Shown here one piece after another: positions 10,547 to 19,440 of a DNA stretch of 64,000 nt (the stretch's first letter is position 1; every line of letters begins with the position of its first letter). Source of the DNA: Actinopolymorpha pittospori (GTDB taxonomy: Bacteria > Actinomycetota > Actinomycetes > Propionibacteriales > Actinopolymorphaceae); NCBI RefSeq assembly GCF_014873875.1, contig NZ_JADBEM010000001.1, forward strand, positions 5,146,001 to 5,210,000. The letters are read 5' to 3'. A program made the position numbers and the translations under genes. The notes under the pieces were generated by a model. It worked only from the letters and a program-made list of their open reading frames with translations, searched no databases and was not told where the DNA came from.

Positions 10547-11131
10547 TCACCACTGCCGGCCGACCCGCAGATCGAGCAACTGGGGCGTGGACAGGTGCAG
10601 CACCTGGTACCGGTCGCCGAACTCCTCGGTCGGGGTCTGTTCCCAGAGGGTGAAGTGGGTGAGTTCCCAGTGCCGCGGGTCGACCGCGAGTGCCGTCGAG
10701 TGCACGCCTGGGTGAGCGGCGAGGCCGGTCACCCGCTCCAACGCCTGGTCGATGACCGAGGCGGGGTCCTCGCCGTACGGTATCCGCGTCCGGTGTTGGG
10801 TGGCGGCCCGTGGAGTCGATGTCAGCGCCGGACCTGGGTGGAAGGCGAGCCCGGTCCAGTGCTGGACGACGGGGCGCCCGAAGTCGGAGATGATGCCGCG
10901 GAACCCGCTGCCCCACAGGAAGCTGTTCATGCCGGTGACCGAGACCCACAGATAGAACGGCGCGTACTGGTTGACGGGTGAGCCGTCGACGCCCCGTTCG
11001 CGTACGCAGTAGGCCTTGAGCCCGAGTCCGGGGAAGGTGTCCAGCAGGGCCCCTCGGGTCGCCACCCGGTCGTGGATGATGCCCATGTCGTAGTCGGCGG
11101 GCAACGTGATCTCGTACTGCATCGCGTGCAT
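10547..11131 (-). CDS. DUF4865 family protein
   Basis: Protein of 194 residues resembling DUF4865, a family of unknown function usually encoded beside TetR regulators. Visible blocks are MQYEITLPADYDM at the start, LKAYCVRERG, a Trp/Phe-rich middle (YAPFYLWVS, FLWGSGF) and VVQHWTGL. No signal peptide or membrane helix. TAGGAAG lies about 8 bases before the start ATG. The gene begins 12 bp after the TetR stop codon, so both are probably cotranscribed and controlled by that TetR. The fold recalls dimeric alpha-beta-barrel or monooxygenase-like proteins, but this is only an impression. Confidence 0.8.
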   Translation of the reverse strand: MHAMQYEITLPADYDMGIIHDRVATRGALLDTFPGLGLKAYCVRERGVDGSPVNQYAPFYLWVSVTGMNSFLWGSGFRGIISDFGRPVVQHWTGLAFHPGPALTSTPRAATQHRTRIPYGEDPASVIDQALERVTGLAAHPGVHSTALAVDPRHWELTHFTLWEQTPTEEFGDRYQVLHLSTPQLLDLRVGRQW

Positions 11132-11143
11132 CGTTTCGGCTTC

Positions 11144-11716
11144 CTACCGCGCCGAGCCACCTGCTCGACCGAGGAGGCCGAGCAGTCCGCGAATCGCGGT
11201 GTCGAAGTGGTCGGCGGAGTCGGCCGCGCGGGCGAGCACGTAGCCGCCCTGCAACACCGCGACGATCGTCGCGGCTGTGTCGTCCGGGTCGAGTGCGTGG
11301 TCGAACTCTCCCCGGGCCTGTCCGTCGGTGAGGATCTCCGCGAGCCGGCCCCGCAGCCAGGCGAAGGTGTCGTCGACCGGCTGTCGCAGGTGGGCGTCGG
11401 CGACGATGTCCGGGTCCTGACTCAGCCGACCGATCGGGCAGCCGCGCAGCACGTCGCGTTCCCGACGTAGGTACGCGGAGATCCGGTCGGTGGCGCTGCC
11501 GGGGGCGCTGAGCTGCTCCTCGGCGGCCGCACGCATCTCCGCCGCGGAGCGTCGGATCGCGGCGAGCGCGAGGTCGGCCTTCCCGGTGAAGTGGTGGTAC
11601 ATGCTGCCCTGGCCGGCGCCGGCCCGCTGCTGGATGGCCTTCGGGCTGGTGCCGACGTAGCCGCGTTCCCACAACAGGTCCTGGGCGCTCTCGATCAGGC
11701 GGTCGGACGTGCTCAT
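11144..11716 (-). CDS. TetR/AcrR family transcriptional regulator
   Basis: Regulator of 190 residues. The N-terminal helix-turn-helix is typical TetR: DRLIESAQDLLWERGYVGTS, then PKAIQQRAGAGQGSMYHHF. The C-terminal half resembles the TetR_C group with a conserved CPIGRLSQD segment. The start ATG at 11716 is preceded within 11 bp by a near-perfect palindrome (11727-11742), very likely its own operator, so it is probably autorepressing. The DUF4865 gene follows in the same unit and is the likely target. Confidence 0.92.
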   Translation of the reverse strand: MSTSDRLIESAQDLLWERGYVGTSPKAIQQRAGAGQGSMYHHFTGKADLALAAIRRSAAEMRAAAEEQLSAPGSATDRISAYLRRERDVLRGCPIGRLSQDPDIVADAHLRQPVDDTFAWLRGRLAEILTDGQARGEFDHALDPDDTAATIVAVLQGGYVLARAADSADHFDTAIRGLLGLLGRAGGSAR

Positions 11717-11726
11717 GCGGCTACTG

Positions 11727-11742
11727 TACCTACTAGTACGTA
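11727..11742. promoter_or_regulatory. probable TetR operator
   Basis: The bases TACCTACTAGTACGTA form a 16-bp palindrome with a single mismatched pair (the fourth base against its partner). The site lies 11-26 bp upstream of the TetR start codon, where it would cover the promoter. TACnTACTAGTAnGTA is the kind of site used by TetR-family repressors. Inference from symmetry and place only. Confidence 0.6.
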
Positions 11743-11884
11743 CGGCGGTCGACTGGGTCCGATGTTGCTCGCCGAGGGTTCGGGAAGCCGACGGGAAAGG
11801 CGTTCGAAGAAGCCTTCGCTGGTGGGCTCGGAATCCCCTTGTTTTGCAGGGGTTGTTGTCGGTGGTCGGGTCTAGGGTTTGGTC

Positions 11885-12308
11885 ATGGTCATGGTCATGG
11901 ACATCGACACCGGCAGTAGCGGTGGGGGTGCGGGTTTCGCGCATCCGTTGCTGGCTTGGCTTGCCGATGTCGGTGCGGGCATTGACGCGGCTATCGAGTG
12001 CCCGACCCTGTCGTTGCCGTTGGGCGAGTACGAGTCGGCCTTACGGGAGATCGCTGTCTGCGAGGCGAGGCTCGCGTCGCTGCGGTTGTCTCTGACGCGG
12101 CAGGCCGACCTGAACGAGGTCAGGAAGCTGACCGGTGCCGCCAACACGGCGGGCTGGGTGCAGCAGGTGACGCGGGCGGGCCGGCGTGAGGCGTCGGTGT
12201 CAGTTCGGCTCGCGAAGGCGCTGGACCAGACGATCCAAGCGACCGGTCGTGCTCTTGGCGAGAGCGAGATCTCGTTGGGTCAGGCACAGGTCATCGAACG
12301 CGGCCATC
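11885..12308 (+). pseudogene. DUF222/HNH endonuclease gene, 5' fragment interrupted by IS256-type element
   Basis: This is the first third of a 13E12-repeat protein (DUF222 domain followed by an HNH nuclease). It matches the intact copy at 61121-62518 almost residue for residue (GAIECPTLSLPLGEYESAL and GAANTAGWVQQVTR in the intact copy; the same blocks with few changes here). The start is one of three ATG codons made by a GGTCAT triplet repeat (11885, 11891 or 11897); an in-frame TAG just upstream rules out an earlier start. The match stops after VIER at 12300, where the insertion element begins. The gene continues at 13785. Confidence 0.88.
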
Positions 12309-13784
12309 GGACGTGTCAGATGGTCTGTGTATGGAGATCAACTATCGAGTTGAAGGAGTACACAGGTGTCCATGACCGATGAGCAGCAGGTAGGCCCGTT
12401 CGGGGAGTCGAGGTCGGTGCCGGGTTCGGCGCGGCAGGTGGTCAACGAGATGGTCGATGCCGGGTTGTTGGACGATCTGATGGATCGGGTCGACCGTGAT
12501 GGGCTGGCGTTGACGGGTGCGGGCGGGTTCTTGCCCGAGCTGGTCAAGGCAGTGTTGGAGCGGGGCCTGCAGGCCGAGCTGAGCGACCACCTGGGCTATG
12601 CGAAGGGCGACCCGGCCGGGCGTGGCTCACCGAACTCCCGTAACGGCACCACGCCGAAGACGGTCGAGACGCAGGTCGGGCCGGTCGCCTTGGACACCCC
12701 ACGCGATCGTGCCGGCAGCTTCGAGCCGCGGCTGGTGCCGAAGGGCTCACGCCGTCTGGGTGGGCTGGACGAGCAGATCATCTCCCTCTACGCCGGCGGG
12801 ATGACCGTCCGCGACATCCAGCACCACCTGGCCCGCACCCTGGGCACGGACCTGTCACACGAGACCATCTCCAAGGTCACCGATGCCGTGGCCGAGGAGG
12901 TCAAGGCCTGGCAGTCCCGCCCGCTGGAGGAGATCTACCCGATCATCTACCTCGACGCGCTGGTGGTGAAAGTCCGTGACGGCCACCAGGTCCGCAACCG
13001 GGCAGCCCACATCGCCGTCGGTGTGGACCTGGACGGGATCAAACACGTGCTCGGGATCTGGGTCCAGGCAACCGAGGGCGCGAAGTTTTGGGCCGGAGTG
13101 TGCGCGGAGCTGGCCAACCGAGGCGTGCGAGACGTGCTCATCGTCTGTTGTGACGGGCTGTCCGGGTTCCCCGAGGCGATCGAGGCGACCTGGCCCCAGA
13201 CCACGGTGCAGACATGCACGGTGCACCTGATCCGGGCCGCGATGCGGTTCGTGTCCTACGCCGACCGCAAGAAGGTCGCCGCGGCCCTCAAACCGATCTA
13301 CACCGCCCCCACCGCTGAGGCCGCCGAGACCGAACTGTTGGCCTTCGCCGACTCCGAACTCGGCCGCAGATACCCCGCGACGGTGGCCACCTGGGAGAAC
13401 GCCTGGGAGCGGTTCATCCCCTTCCTCGCCTTCCCACCCGAGGTCCGGCGGATCATCTACACCACCAACGCGATCGAGTCGCTGAACTACCAACTCCGCA
13501 AGATCATCAAGAATCGTGGCCACTTCCCAAGCGACGACGCCGTGATCAAGCTGTTGTGGCTGGCGATCCGCGACATCGAGGACAAGCGAGCCCGCCAACG
13601 CGCCAAAGAGCAGGGCACCCCAGCCAACAAGCGTAAAGCCCCCGCACGACTCGTCGAAGGCGCCACCGTCAACGGCTGGAAACAAGCCCTCGGAGCCCTC
13701 GCCCTCGCCTACCCCGACCGACTCACCCACCACATCAACTAACCAACCAAAAAGATCAACTTACACAGACAACTTGACAGGCTC
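12309..13784 (+). mobile_element. IS256-family insertion sequence
   Basis: A 1476-bp element with one transposase gene. The ends are matching inverted repeats: TGTCA at 12314-12318 against TGACA at 13775-13779 and GTCTGTGTA at 12323-12331 against TACACAGAC at 13762-13770, each equally far from its end (5 and 14 bases). The flanks carry a target duplication, GCGCCATC at 13785-13792 and GCGGCCATC at 12300-12308, with one extra G in the left copy. Removing the element and one flank restores the DUF222 reading frame (E-R-A-I-R-R as in the intact paralogue), so the boundaries are well supported. Confidence 0.9.
12366..13742 (+). CDS. IS256-family transposase
   Basis: Mutator-like transposase of 458 residues. 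The catalytic DDE residues are visible in their family contexts: first Asp in IIYLDALVVKVRD, second in VLIVCCDGLSGFPEAI, Glu in TTNAIESLNYQLRK. The C-x2-H motif (CTVHLIR) between the second Asp and Glu is also present. GAAGGAG lies seven bases before the GTG at 12366, which decides this start over the ATG six bases later. The frame is intact, so the element may still be active. Its coding strand is G-rich at the 5' end and C-rich at the 3' end. Confidence 0.96.
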   Translation: MSMTDEQQVGPFGESRSVPGSARQVVNEMVDAGLLDDLMDRVDRDGLALTGAGGFLPELVKAVLERGLQAELSDHLGYAKGDPAGRGSPNSRNGTTPKTVETQVGPVALDTPRDRAGSFEPRLVPKGSRRLGGLDEQIISLYAGGMTVRDIQHHLARTLGTDLSHETISKVTDAVAEEVKAWQSRPLEEIYPIIYLDALVVKVRDGHQVRNRAAHIAVGVDLDGIKHVLGIWVQATEGAKFWAGVCAELANRGVRDVLIVCCDGLSGFPEAIEATWPQTTVQTCTVHLIRAAMRFVSYADRKKVAAALKPIYTAPTAEAAETELLAFADSELGRRYPATVATWENAWERFIPFLAFPPEVRRIIYTTNAIESLNYQLRKIIKNRGHFPSDDAVIKLLWLAIRDIEDKRARQRAKEQGTPANKRKAPARLVEGATVNGWKQALGALALAYPDRLTHHIN

Positions 13785-14816
13785 GCGCCATCCGCCGCCT
13801 CCCCAACGACGCCGGTCCGGAGGTGCGAGCGGAGGCAGAAGCGTTCCTGCTCGACAGCGCGCAGGCCCTCGACACCGATCCCCTGGACAAGGCCGGCAAA
13901 CACCTCTACGAAGTGATCGCACCCGAGGACGCCGAACGCAGAATCGGCAAACAACTGGAAGAACAGGAACGCCGCGCCCGGGAGAACCGGACCCTGAGCT
14001 TCGGCCCGGTCCGCGACGGGATGGGCACCATGTTCATGCGCCTCGACGTCCCCACCCTCGCGATCCTGCAAGCGCTCCTTGATCCACTCGCCCGCCCTCG
14101 CCCCACCGGTGCCGACGGGCCGGACCTGCGCAGCAGCGAACGACGGCAGGCCGACGCCTTCGCCGAACTCGTCGTCCTGGCCCAGGCAGCAGCCAGCGCA
14201 CCCACCCGCGGCGGCACACGACCACGCCTCACCGTGTGACGATCAGCTGTGACGGCCTCGTGGTGAAGCTCGGCTACGGCACCCTCAACTCCGTGCTCAC
14301 CGACTCCGGCCCCGCGCATCTGAAGGTAAAGACCCACAGGGACGAGGACGGGAGCGGGGGACACTCGGTGATCGGTTACCGGATCACGGGGCCGCCATTG
14401 TCAGCGACGCTGGTACGGCAACTGGCGTGTGACGCCGAGATCATCCCGGTCGTCCTCGGCGGTGACGGCGCCGTCCTCGACCTCGGCAGAGGGACCAGGC
14501 TGTTCACGTCCTCCCAACGACACGCATTGGCCGAACGCGACGGCTACTTCTGCCACTTCCCCGACTGCCGACGGCCGGAGAAGTGGACCGAGGCGCATCA
14601 CATCCGCATCACATCCAGCATTGGGTGGACGGAGGAGCGACAGACCTCAACAACGGCGTCCTCCTCTGCCAACACCACCACACCACGATCCACACCAAGG
14701 GCTGGACGGTGCGCATGGGCGACGACGGGCACCCCGAATACCTCCCACCGCCCTGGGGGGATCCGTACCAGAACATCATCCGCCCCAACGACCAGACGCT
14801 GGTACGGCGACCCTGA
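13785..14816 (+). pseudogene. DUF222/HNH endonuclease gene, 3' fragment with two frameshifts
   Basis: Continuation of the interrupted gene. The frame goes on with A-I-R-R-L-P-N-D after the target duplication, as in the intact paralogue at 61121-62518. Two more lesions are present. Near 14236 the frame is lost (stop TGA at 14237-14239; the sequence continues in the next frame as TISCDGLVVKLGYG). At 14594-14615 the 11 bases CGCATCACATC are exactly duplicated in tandem, shifting the frame inside the HNH motif (EAHHI...HWVDGGATDLNNG). The last part again matches the paralogue (CQHHHTTIHTKGWTVR) and ends at 14816. The gene is dead three times over. Confidence 0.88.
14594..14615. repeat. 11-bp tandem duplication in the broken HNH gene
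   Basis: CGCATCACATC occurs at 14594-14604 and again, identical, at 14605-14615. The intact paralogue has one copy. The insertion of 11 bases shifts the frame within the HNH domain. Confidence 0.9.
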
Positions 14817-15009
14817 GCCGGCAGACGCACGACGTCGTGTCCCGTGCCGCACTGCGATCGACCAACGGCCTCGGCCACACGACGCATCGGCGCCCGAACA
14901 CCGCTGACGGACAGTGACGTTCGGGTGTCGTCCGACGCATGTACCCGAGGTGGGCCGCCAGGTTCCTTAGCATGCGGCCGAGCACGTCGCACACTGCCGG
15001 GAGGCGCCC

Positions 15010-15294
15010 GTGTCCATCCGCATCCTCGCCACGTCGGACGACGCCGAGGCCAAGATCCAACTCGTGCTGCCCGATGACGTTCACGACGGTCCGGTGTCCG
15101 CCGTCGGCACCTTCAACGACTGGACCCCTGGCCGGCACCGTCTCATACGACGCAACAACGGCACCCGCAGCGTCACGTTGACGGTCGCGCGTGGGCAGGA
15201 GCTTCGGTTTCGCTATCTCGGCTCGGGTGGACGCTGGTTCGACGACCCCGATGCGGAGGCCGTCGACCACGAGGGCAGCGTCATCCGGATCTGA
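15010..15294 (+). CDS. single-domain CBM48 (glycogen-binding E-set) protein
   Basis: Small protein of 94 residues that is nothing but an isoamylase-N/AMPK-type glycogen-binding fold. Typical features: VSAVGTFNDWTPGRHRLIRR (core 'V...G.FN.W'), LRFRYLGSGGRWFDDPDAE, the pattern seen in CBM48 domains of branching enzymes and AMPK beta subunits. It has no catalytic domain and no signal peptide. GGGAGG precedes the GTG start by five bases. In actinomycetes similar free-standing CBM48 proteins occur; they may bring partners to glycogen, which is inference. Confidence 0.85.
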   Translation: MSIRILATSDDAEAKIQLVLPDDVHDGPVSAVGTFNDWTPGRHRLIRRNNGTRSVTLTVARGQELRFRYLGSGGRWFDDPDAEAVDHEGSVIRI

Positions 15295-15365
15295 CCCGAC
15301 GGACTTCCACGGCGCCCACTGAGCGCCGCCCCGCTAGACCTCCGCCCGACTACGCCCTCGCCCGA

Positions 15366-15923
15366 CTACACCGCCGCGTGTGCCCGGGCGAACTGGTCGA
15401 CGATCGCGCTGCAGAACGCCGGCAGGTCGGCGGGGGAGCGGCTGGTCGTGAACTGCCCGTCGATGCAGACCTCGGCGTCCACCACTTCGGCGCCGGCGTT
15501 GCGCAGGTCGGTGCGGATGCTCGGCCACGACGTCAGCCGATGTCCACGTACGGCGTCTGCCTCCGCCAGGGTCCAGGGGCCGTGACAGATCGCGGCTACC
15601 GGCTTGCCTGTCGCACAGAAGGCCTTGACGAAGGTGACCGCGTCGGCGTTCATCCGGAGCTGGTCAGGGTTGACAGTCCCACCGGGCATCAGCAGCGCGT
15701 CGTAGTCGTTCACGTTCGCGTCGGACACCAGGCGGTCGACCGCGATGGTTCCGGCGGGATCCATGTCCCACTGGCGTGCCCTGATCTCGCCAGGGCGGAT
15801 GGACAGGACCTCGGATGCCGCGCCGGCGCCGTACAGCGCTCCGCGCGGCTCCTCGAGTTCGATCCTCTCCACTCCGTCGGTGGCGAGGATGGCGACCTTC
15901 TGCCCTTGGAGTTCGTGTGCCAT
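15366..15923 (-). CDS. DJ-1/PfpI family protein (type 1 glutamine amidotransferase-like)
   Basis: Protein of 185 residues of the PfpI group. The nucleophile elbow AICHGP gives Cys113 followed by His114, and KVAILATDGVERIELEEPR at the start is the family signature with the conserved Glu. Members act as proteases, glyoxalase-III or deglycases; the exact reaction cannot be told. The ATG at 15923 has GGAGGGG eight bases upstream. The frame stays open upstream to 16241 but that part has no homology-like features. Confidence 0.9.
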   Translation of the reverse strand: MAHELQGQKVAILATDGVERIELEEPRGALYGAGAASEVLSIRPGEIRARQWDMDPAGTIAVDRLVSDANVNDYDALLMPGGTVNPDQLRMNADAVTFVKAFCATGKPVAAICHGPWTLAEADAVRGHRLTSWPSIRTDLRNAGAEVVDAEVCIDGQFTTSRSPADLPAFCSAIVDQFARAHAAV

Positions 15924-16331
15924 CGGGATCGTCCCCTCCGCTCGTTGGCGTGTACGCGGCCGCCTCGGGCCCAGCCTGAGGGGCCCCCGGGGAGGGACGA
16001 CGCTCACCTCCACCTGTCCAGCGGTCGGCGATCTCCGCTTCATGCTAGATACGCCGTGCGGTCCGCGGTCAACCCTCGACCTGACCGGGCGCCGTGATTC
16101 GCCCGTTCCCTCCCGGCCTCCTCGCGGCGGCCGCAGCGGTGGGAGCGCATACCCGTCATGTCGACCTTGGCGTCGAGTCGGGTGAGCTGAACCTTCGGAC
16201 GGGACAGGGCGAACCATGAAGCTCGATGGGCAGATATGCACCCGCTCGTCTTCATGGTCAGGATCACGGCAACGGAGGCAGGGCGCCGGGGGTTGGCACC
16301 ACGACGAACGAACGGGAGGGAGGTCGGTAGG
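15924..16331. other. 408-bp intergenic region, no gene seen
   Basis: Between the PfpI gene and the FAD oxidoreductase gene (both minus). I see no coding pattern. It holds the promoter and ribosome binding site of the PfpI gene and a GGGCCC-N8-GGGCCC repeat near 15968-15988 just upstream of it. Confidence 0.5.
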
Positions 16332-17945
16332 TCAGTACCCCCGGATGTCGGGCCAGTGTCGTTCGACGCCGGCGTGGTCGAGGACGCGGGCGAAGTCCTC
16401 GAAGCGCTCCGCGTCACGATGTACCTGGTGCGGCTCGCTCCCGGTTGCCAGGCAGTGTGCGGCGAGGTGCCCGGCGGCCTCGCCGATGTTCCACTCGACG
16501 GGGTGCAGGCGGAACGATCCGTTGCTGATGTGGGTGGTGCCGAGGTTCTTCGCCGCCGGCAGCAGGTTGCGCACCCTGGTCGGGATCAGCGCGCCGAGTG
16601 GGATCTCGAACGGCACGCTCTCCAGGTCGATGTAGGTGTCTCCGCCGGTACTCGGGTGCAGGTCCAGGTGGTAGCTGCCGATTCCCACCGAGTCGCTACG
16701 TCGCACCCGGCCGTAGGGCCCCAGCACCTCCAGCGACACGTCGTTCTCGGTGACCGTCGTGAGTGCGCGGATTCGCCGGGACTCGCGGATGTAGGGCGCC
16801 TTCGCGAGTCCGTCCGGCGAGCCCGTGACGTCGCCGCGCAACCGGAGCCCGGGCCAGCCGGTGCCCCCGTCGGGGCGTGGTGCCTCGGTCTGCAGCCAGT
16901 ACAGCAACGAGAAACTCAGCTCGCGGGCTGCCGTCAGGCTGGCGTTGACGGTCGTCTCGTCCACGTCGACCACGTTGCCGAGCCAGTAGTCGTTCATCGG
17001 CCAGTTGACCAGGGTGATGTCGGAGTCGAAGCTGCCCGGTTCGTGCATGCCTCGGGCGAGGATGCGGCGGAACAGCCAGAGTTCCAGGTCGCCGCCGTCC
17101 TTGCTCTGGTCGGCGGTGACCTCCATCGGGTCGTCGTCCGGGTTGGGTGTGAAGGTGCGCGGGACGGGTTCGAGTGTGCGCGGATGCGGTGCGACGAGCC
17201 CGAGCAGCGGACCGGGCCAGAAGTCTGGTCGATACTCGCGCCAGAAGTCGTAGGTCTTCGGCCGGTCGATGGTGTGGTCCTCGCCGGCGCGATGGTCGAG
17301 GGCGAAGCAGAACGTGAAGCCCTGCTGGTTCTGCGGTGCCGCCTGCGCCGGGGCGTGCGGTTCGTCGTACTCCGACTGCGCCTCGGCGCCGGTGACGTAC
17401 TCCGTCGCCGTCAACGCCAGCAGGTCGCCTCGCTCGGTCGCGTCCACCACGTACGGTGCGCTGACCGTGAGTTGTCGGCCGGTGCGACCGTCCAGCAACT
17501 CGACGGCCCGCACCCGGTCCCCGTCGGAGTGCGCGGCCACCGCGGTGGTCTCCAGCAGGACGGTGAGGCGGCCGGCCGCCTGGTGGGGTGCGAGCATCGC
17601 CTCGAGGACCGCGAGCGCGACGCGGGGCTCGTGACACAGCTTGCTGACCCGGCCGGCGCCCGGGTTGAGCCAGGGCGTGCGGGCGGCTCTCGTCCGCAGG
17701 GGATAGTGCCGTCGGTAGTAGGCGCGGATGCCCTCGCGCAGTTCGCGGTAGGAGGCCGTGGCGCCGAACTGCTCGATCCACGGGTTCTCGTCCGGCGGCA
17801 CCGCCTGACTCGTCGACTGTCCGCCCACCCAGTCCGTCTCTTCGGTGAGGATGGCGCGACGTCCACTCCGGCAGACCGCGAGGGCAGCGGCGACGCCACC
17901 GAGGCCACCGCCGACGATGAGCACATCCGTGCTGAGTTCAGGCAT
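16332..17945 (-). CDS. FAD-dependent oxidoreductase (FAD_oxidored family)
   Basis: Flavoprotein of 537 residues. The N-terminus is an FAD-binding Rossmann motif (VLIVGGGLGGVAAALAV, then TEETDWVGGQST), and YVVDATERGDLLAL is the second FAD contact typical for this family; near the C-terminus NLLPAAKNLGTTHIS and RLHPVEWNIGEAAGHLA are also characteristic. Such proteins are often annotated as 'xanthan lyase-like' oxidoreductases and act on sugars or glycosides in some clusters, but the substrate is unknown here. The start at 17945 is set by AGGAGAG six bases upstream. It stands alone. Confidence 0.88.
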   Translation of the reverse strand: MPELSTDVLIVGGGLGGVAAALAVCRSGRRAILTEETDWVGGQSTSQAVPPDENPWIEQFGATASYRELREGIRAYYRRHYPLRTRAARTPWLNPGAGRVSKLCHEPRVALAVLEAMLAPHQAAGRLTVLLETTAVAAHSDGDRVRAVELLDGRTGRQLTVSAPYVVDATERGDLLALTATEYVTGAEAQSEYDEPHAPAQAAPQNQQGFTFCFALDHRAGEDHTIDRPKTYDFWREYRPDFWPGPLLGLVAPHPRTLEPVPRTFTPNPDDDPMEVTADQSKDGGDLELWLFRRILARGMHEPGSFDSDITLVNWPMNDYWLGNVVDVDETTVNASLTAARELSFSLLYWLQTEAPRPDGGTGWPGLRLRGDVTGSPDGLAKAPYIRESRRIRALTTVTENDVSLEVLGPYGRVRRSDSVGIGSYHLDLHPSTGGDTYIDLESVPFEIPLGALIPTRVRNLLPAAKNLGTTHISNGSFRLHPVEWNIGEAAGHLAAHCLATGSEPHQVHRDAERFEDFARVLDHAGVERHWPDIRGY

Positions 17946-18317
17946 CCGGCTCTCTCCTACGTTCGACCGCTGCCCGACCAAGGCGCGCTTTGTCACCGCG
18001 GTGCCATGCTCGTTCGATCACATGTACCCAATGCGGTGTAGAGGACGTGTTCTCCACGTTCGCCGGGTCCGCACGTCGCCGTCAAGAGAGGGATGACGAC
18101 CGGATCTGGTCATGCGCCGGTGTCGCGCCGCGTCGATCCCGTGGTGGGCGGTCACCGGCGGCACGCCGTGGCGCCGCGGTGCGGCGACGTAGGGCCCGCC
18201 GCGAAGTACGGTCGGAGAGTGGGTAGGACGTCGCGGCCGCGGTTGCCGGGTCACGCAGCTCGCGGTCGCCGCCGCCAGGCTCACGCGTGAGCGATCCGCG
18301 ATGACAGGGAGGACACC
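17946..18317. other. 372-bp divergent intergenic region, no gene seen
   Basis: Lies between the FAD oxidoreductase (minus) and the acidic protein (plus), so it must hold both promoters. No open frame with coding character and no convincing -35/-10 pair could be picked out by eye. Confidence 0.45.
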
Positions 18318-18722
18318 GTGACTGGTCCCGACACCCCAGGACGGACGACATCCACGCCCGACATCCCCGACTCCGACATCCCCGAGCCCGGCTTCCGCCC
18401 CTCCGAGGACGACGAACTCGGCCTGCCGGACTCCGACATCCCGGACGTGCCGGCCGACTCCGAGCCGGACGAGGTGATCCTCGAGCCAGACGTCGAGAAG
18501 GCCCGCGATCTCACGGGTGAGACCGGCTACGAGATGCTGGGCACCGACGAGTTGCTGCCGGAGTCCGAGACCACCGAGTTCGAGCCGCCGGACAGGCTCT
18601 CCGCGGACACCCTCCATCGCCGGACGGCCGAGGAGGAAGAACGCGGGGAGACCCTCGACGAACGCCTCGCCGAGGAGGAGCCCGACCCGGCCCTCAGCTA
18701 CGACGAGTTCGACGAGAACTAG
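18318..18722 (+). CDS. acidic, disordered protein (DUF5709-like)
   Basis: Protein of 134 residues, extremely rich in Asp, Glu, Pro and Ser. The motif PDSDIP or similar occurs three times (DIPDSDIPEPGF, LPDSDIPDVP), and the end TAEEEERGETLDERLAEEEPD resembles the conserved block of DUF5709, an actinobacterial family of unknown function. No Cys, no membrane helix, almost surely unfolded. GGGAGG lies five bases before the GTG. Its stop overlaps the stop of the converging SRPBCC gene by four bases. Confidence 0.78.
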   Translation: MTGPDTPGRTTSTPDIPDSDIPEPGFRPSEDDELGLPDSDIPDVPADSEPDEVILEPDVEKARDLTGETGYEMLGTDELLPESETTEFEPPDRLSADTLHRRTAEEEERGETLDERLAEEEPDPALSYDEFDEN

Positions 18723-19177
18723 CTCTGCCGCGCGTGGGTGCGGTGGCGCCCCTCGACGTGGTCGGCCAGTCGGCGCAGCGACTCCTTGTTGCGTGGGTCG
18801 AAGAACATCCCCTGCACCCGTTTCGGCAGCTGCCGCGCCGGGCCGTCGACGAGGTCCTCCTCCATCCGGACCTCCGTCCGGTCACTTCCCAGCGGCTGGA
18901 GCGTCAACCGCACCTGTGCGGTACCGACCGGCCACATCCGGGCCTCGAGCTCCAGCATCCGGGTCGGCTCCATCACGACGACGGCGGTGACGTCGTCGAG
19001 AACGAACGGCCAGGAGCCGACGCTGTGGTGGATTTTGGAGCCGACCGCCGGCCAGCCCGGATCGACCGAGCGGATGTGGGACGCGCCGACCAGCCACGCG
19101 GCGTACGTCCAACCGTCGGCCAACACGCCCCACACCTTCTCGACGGGGGCGGCGATCGGCTGCGACACCTCGGTCAT
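18719..19177 (-). CDS. SRPBCC (START/Bet v1-like) family protein
   Basis: Protein of 152 residues with the polyketide-cyclase/START-type pattern: IAAPVEKVWGVLADGWTYAAWLVGA at the start, a GSKIHH beta-strand region, and a C-terminal helix beginning around LPKRVQGMFF. Members bind hydrophobic ligands; a common group in actinomycetes is annotated 'polyketide cyclase/dehydrase'. No catalytic assignment is possible. It converges on the acidic-protein gene with a four-base overlap. Confidence 0.85.
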   Translation of the reverse strand: MTEVSQPIAAPVEKVWGVLADGWTYAAWLVGASHIRSVDPGWPAVGSKIHHSVGSWPFVLDDVTAVVVMEPTRMLELEARMWPVGTAQVRLTLQPLGSDRTEVRMEEDLVDGPARQLPKRVQGMFFDPRNKESLRRLADHVEGRHRTHARQS

Positions 19178-19440
19178 CGCTGTCCTCCCTTACGCCGGCG
19201 CCTGTGGACACGCCTACCCAGCCGGACCGCGCGCTGCACCTGGCCAGCCGTGGTCAAAGAGTGCGACGAGGCCCAGCGCGGTCCAGACCACGAGTCACGA
19301 CATCCGGTACGGTCCGGACGTTCGGGGGCGAAGAGTCCGCGGGTGGAGGGAAACGCAAGCTCGGGTTGCTGCCGACTGGGATGGCGTTCTTCGTGGTAGC
19401 GGGCATGTGTACGGCGTAAGGTTCTGCAATTCTGAAGTAC

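Noticed and set aside
16236..18041. Long plus-strand frame opposite the FAD oxidoreductase
   Set aside because: Shadow frame; the minus strand has the FAD-binding motifs and a ribosome binding site.
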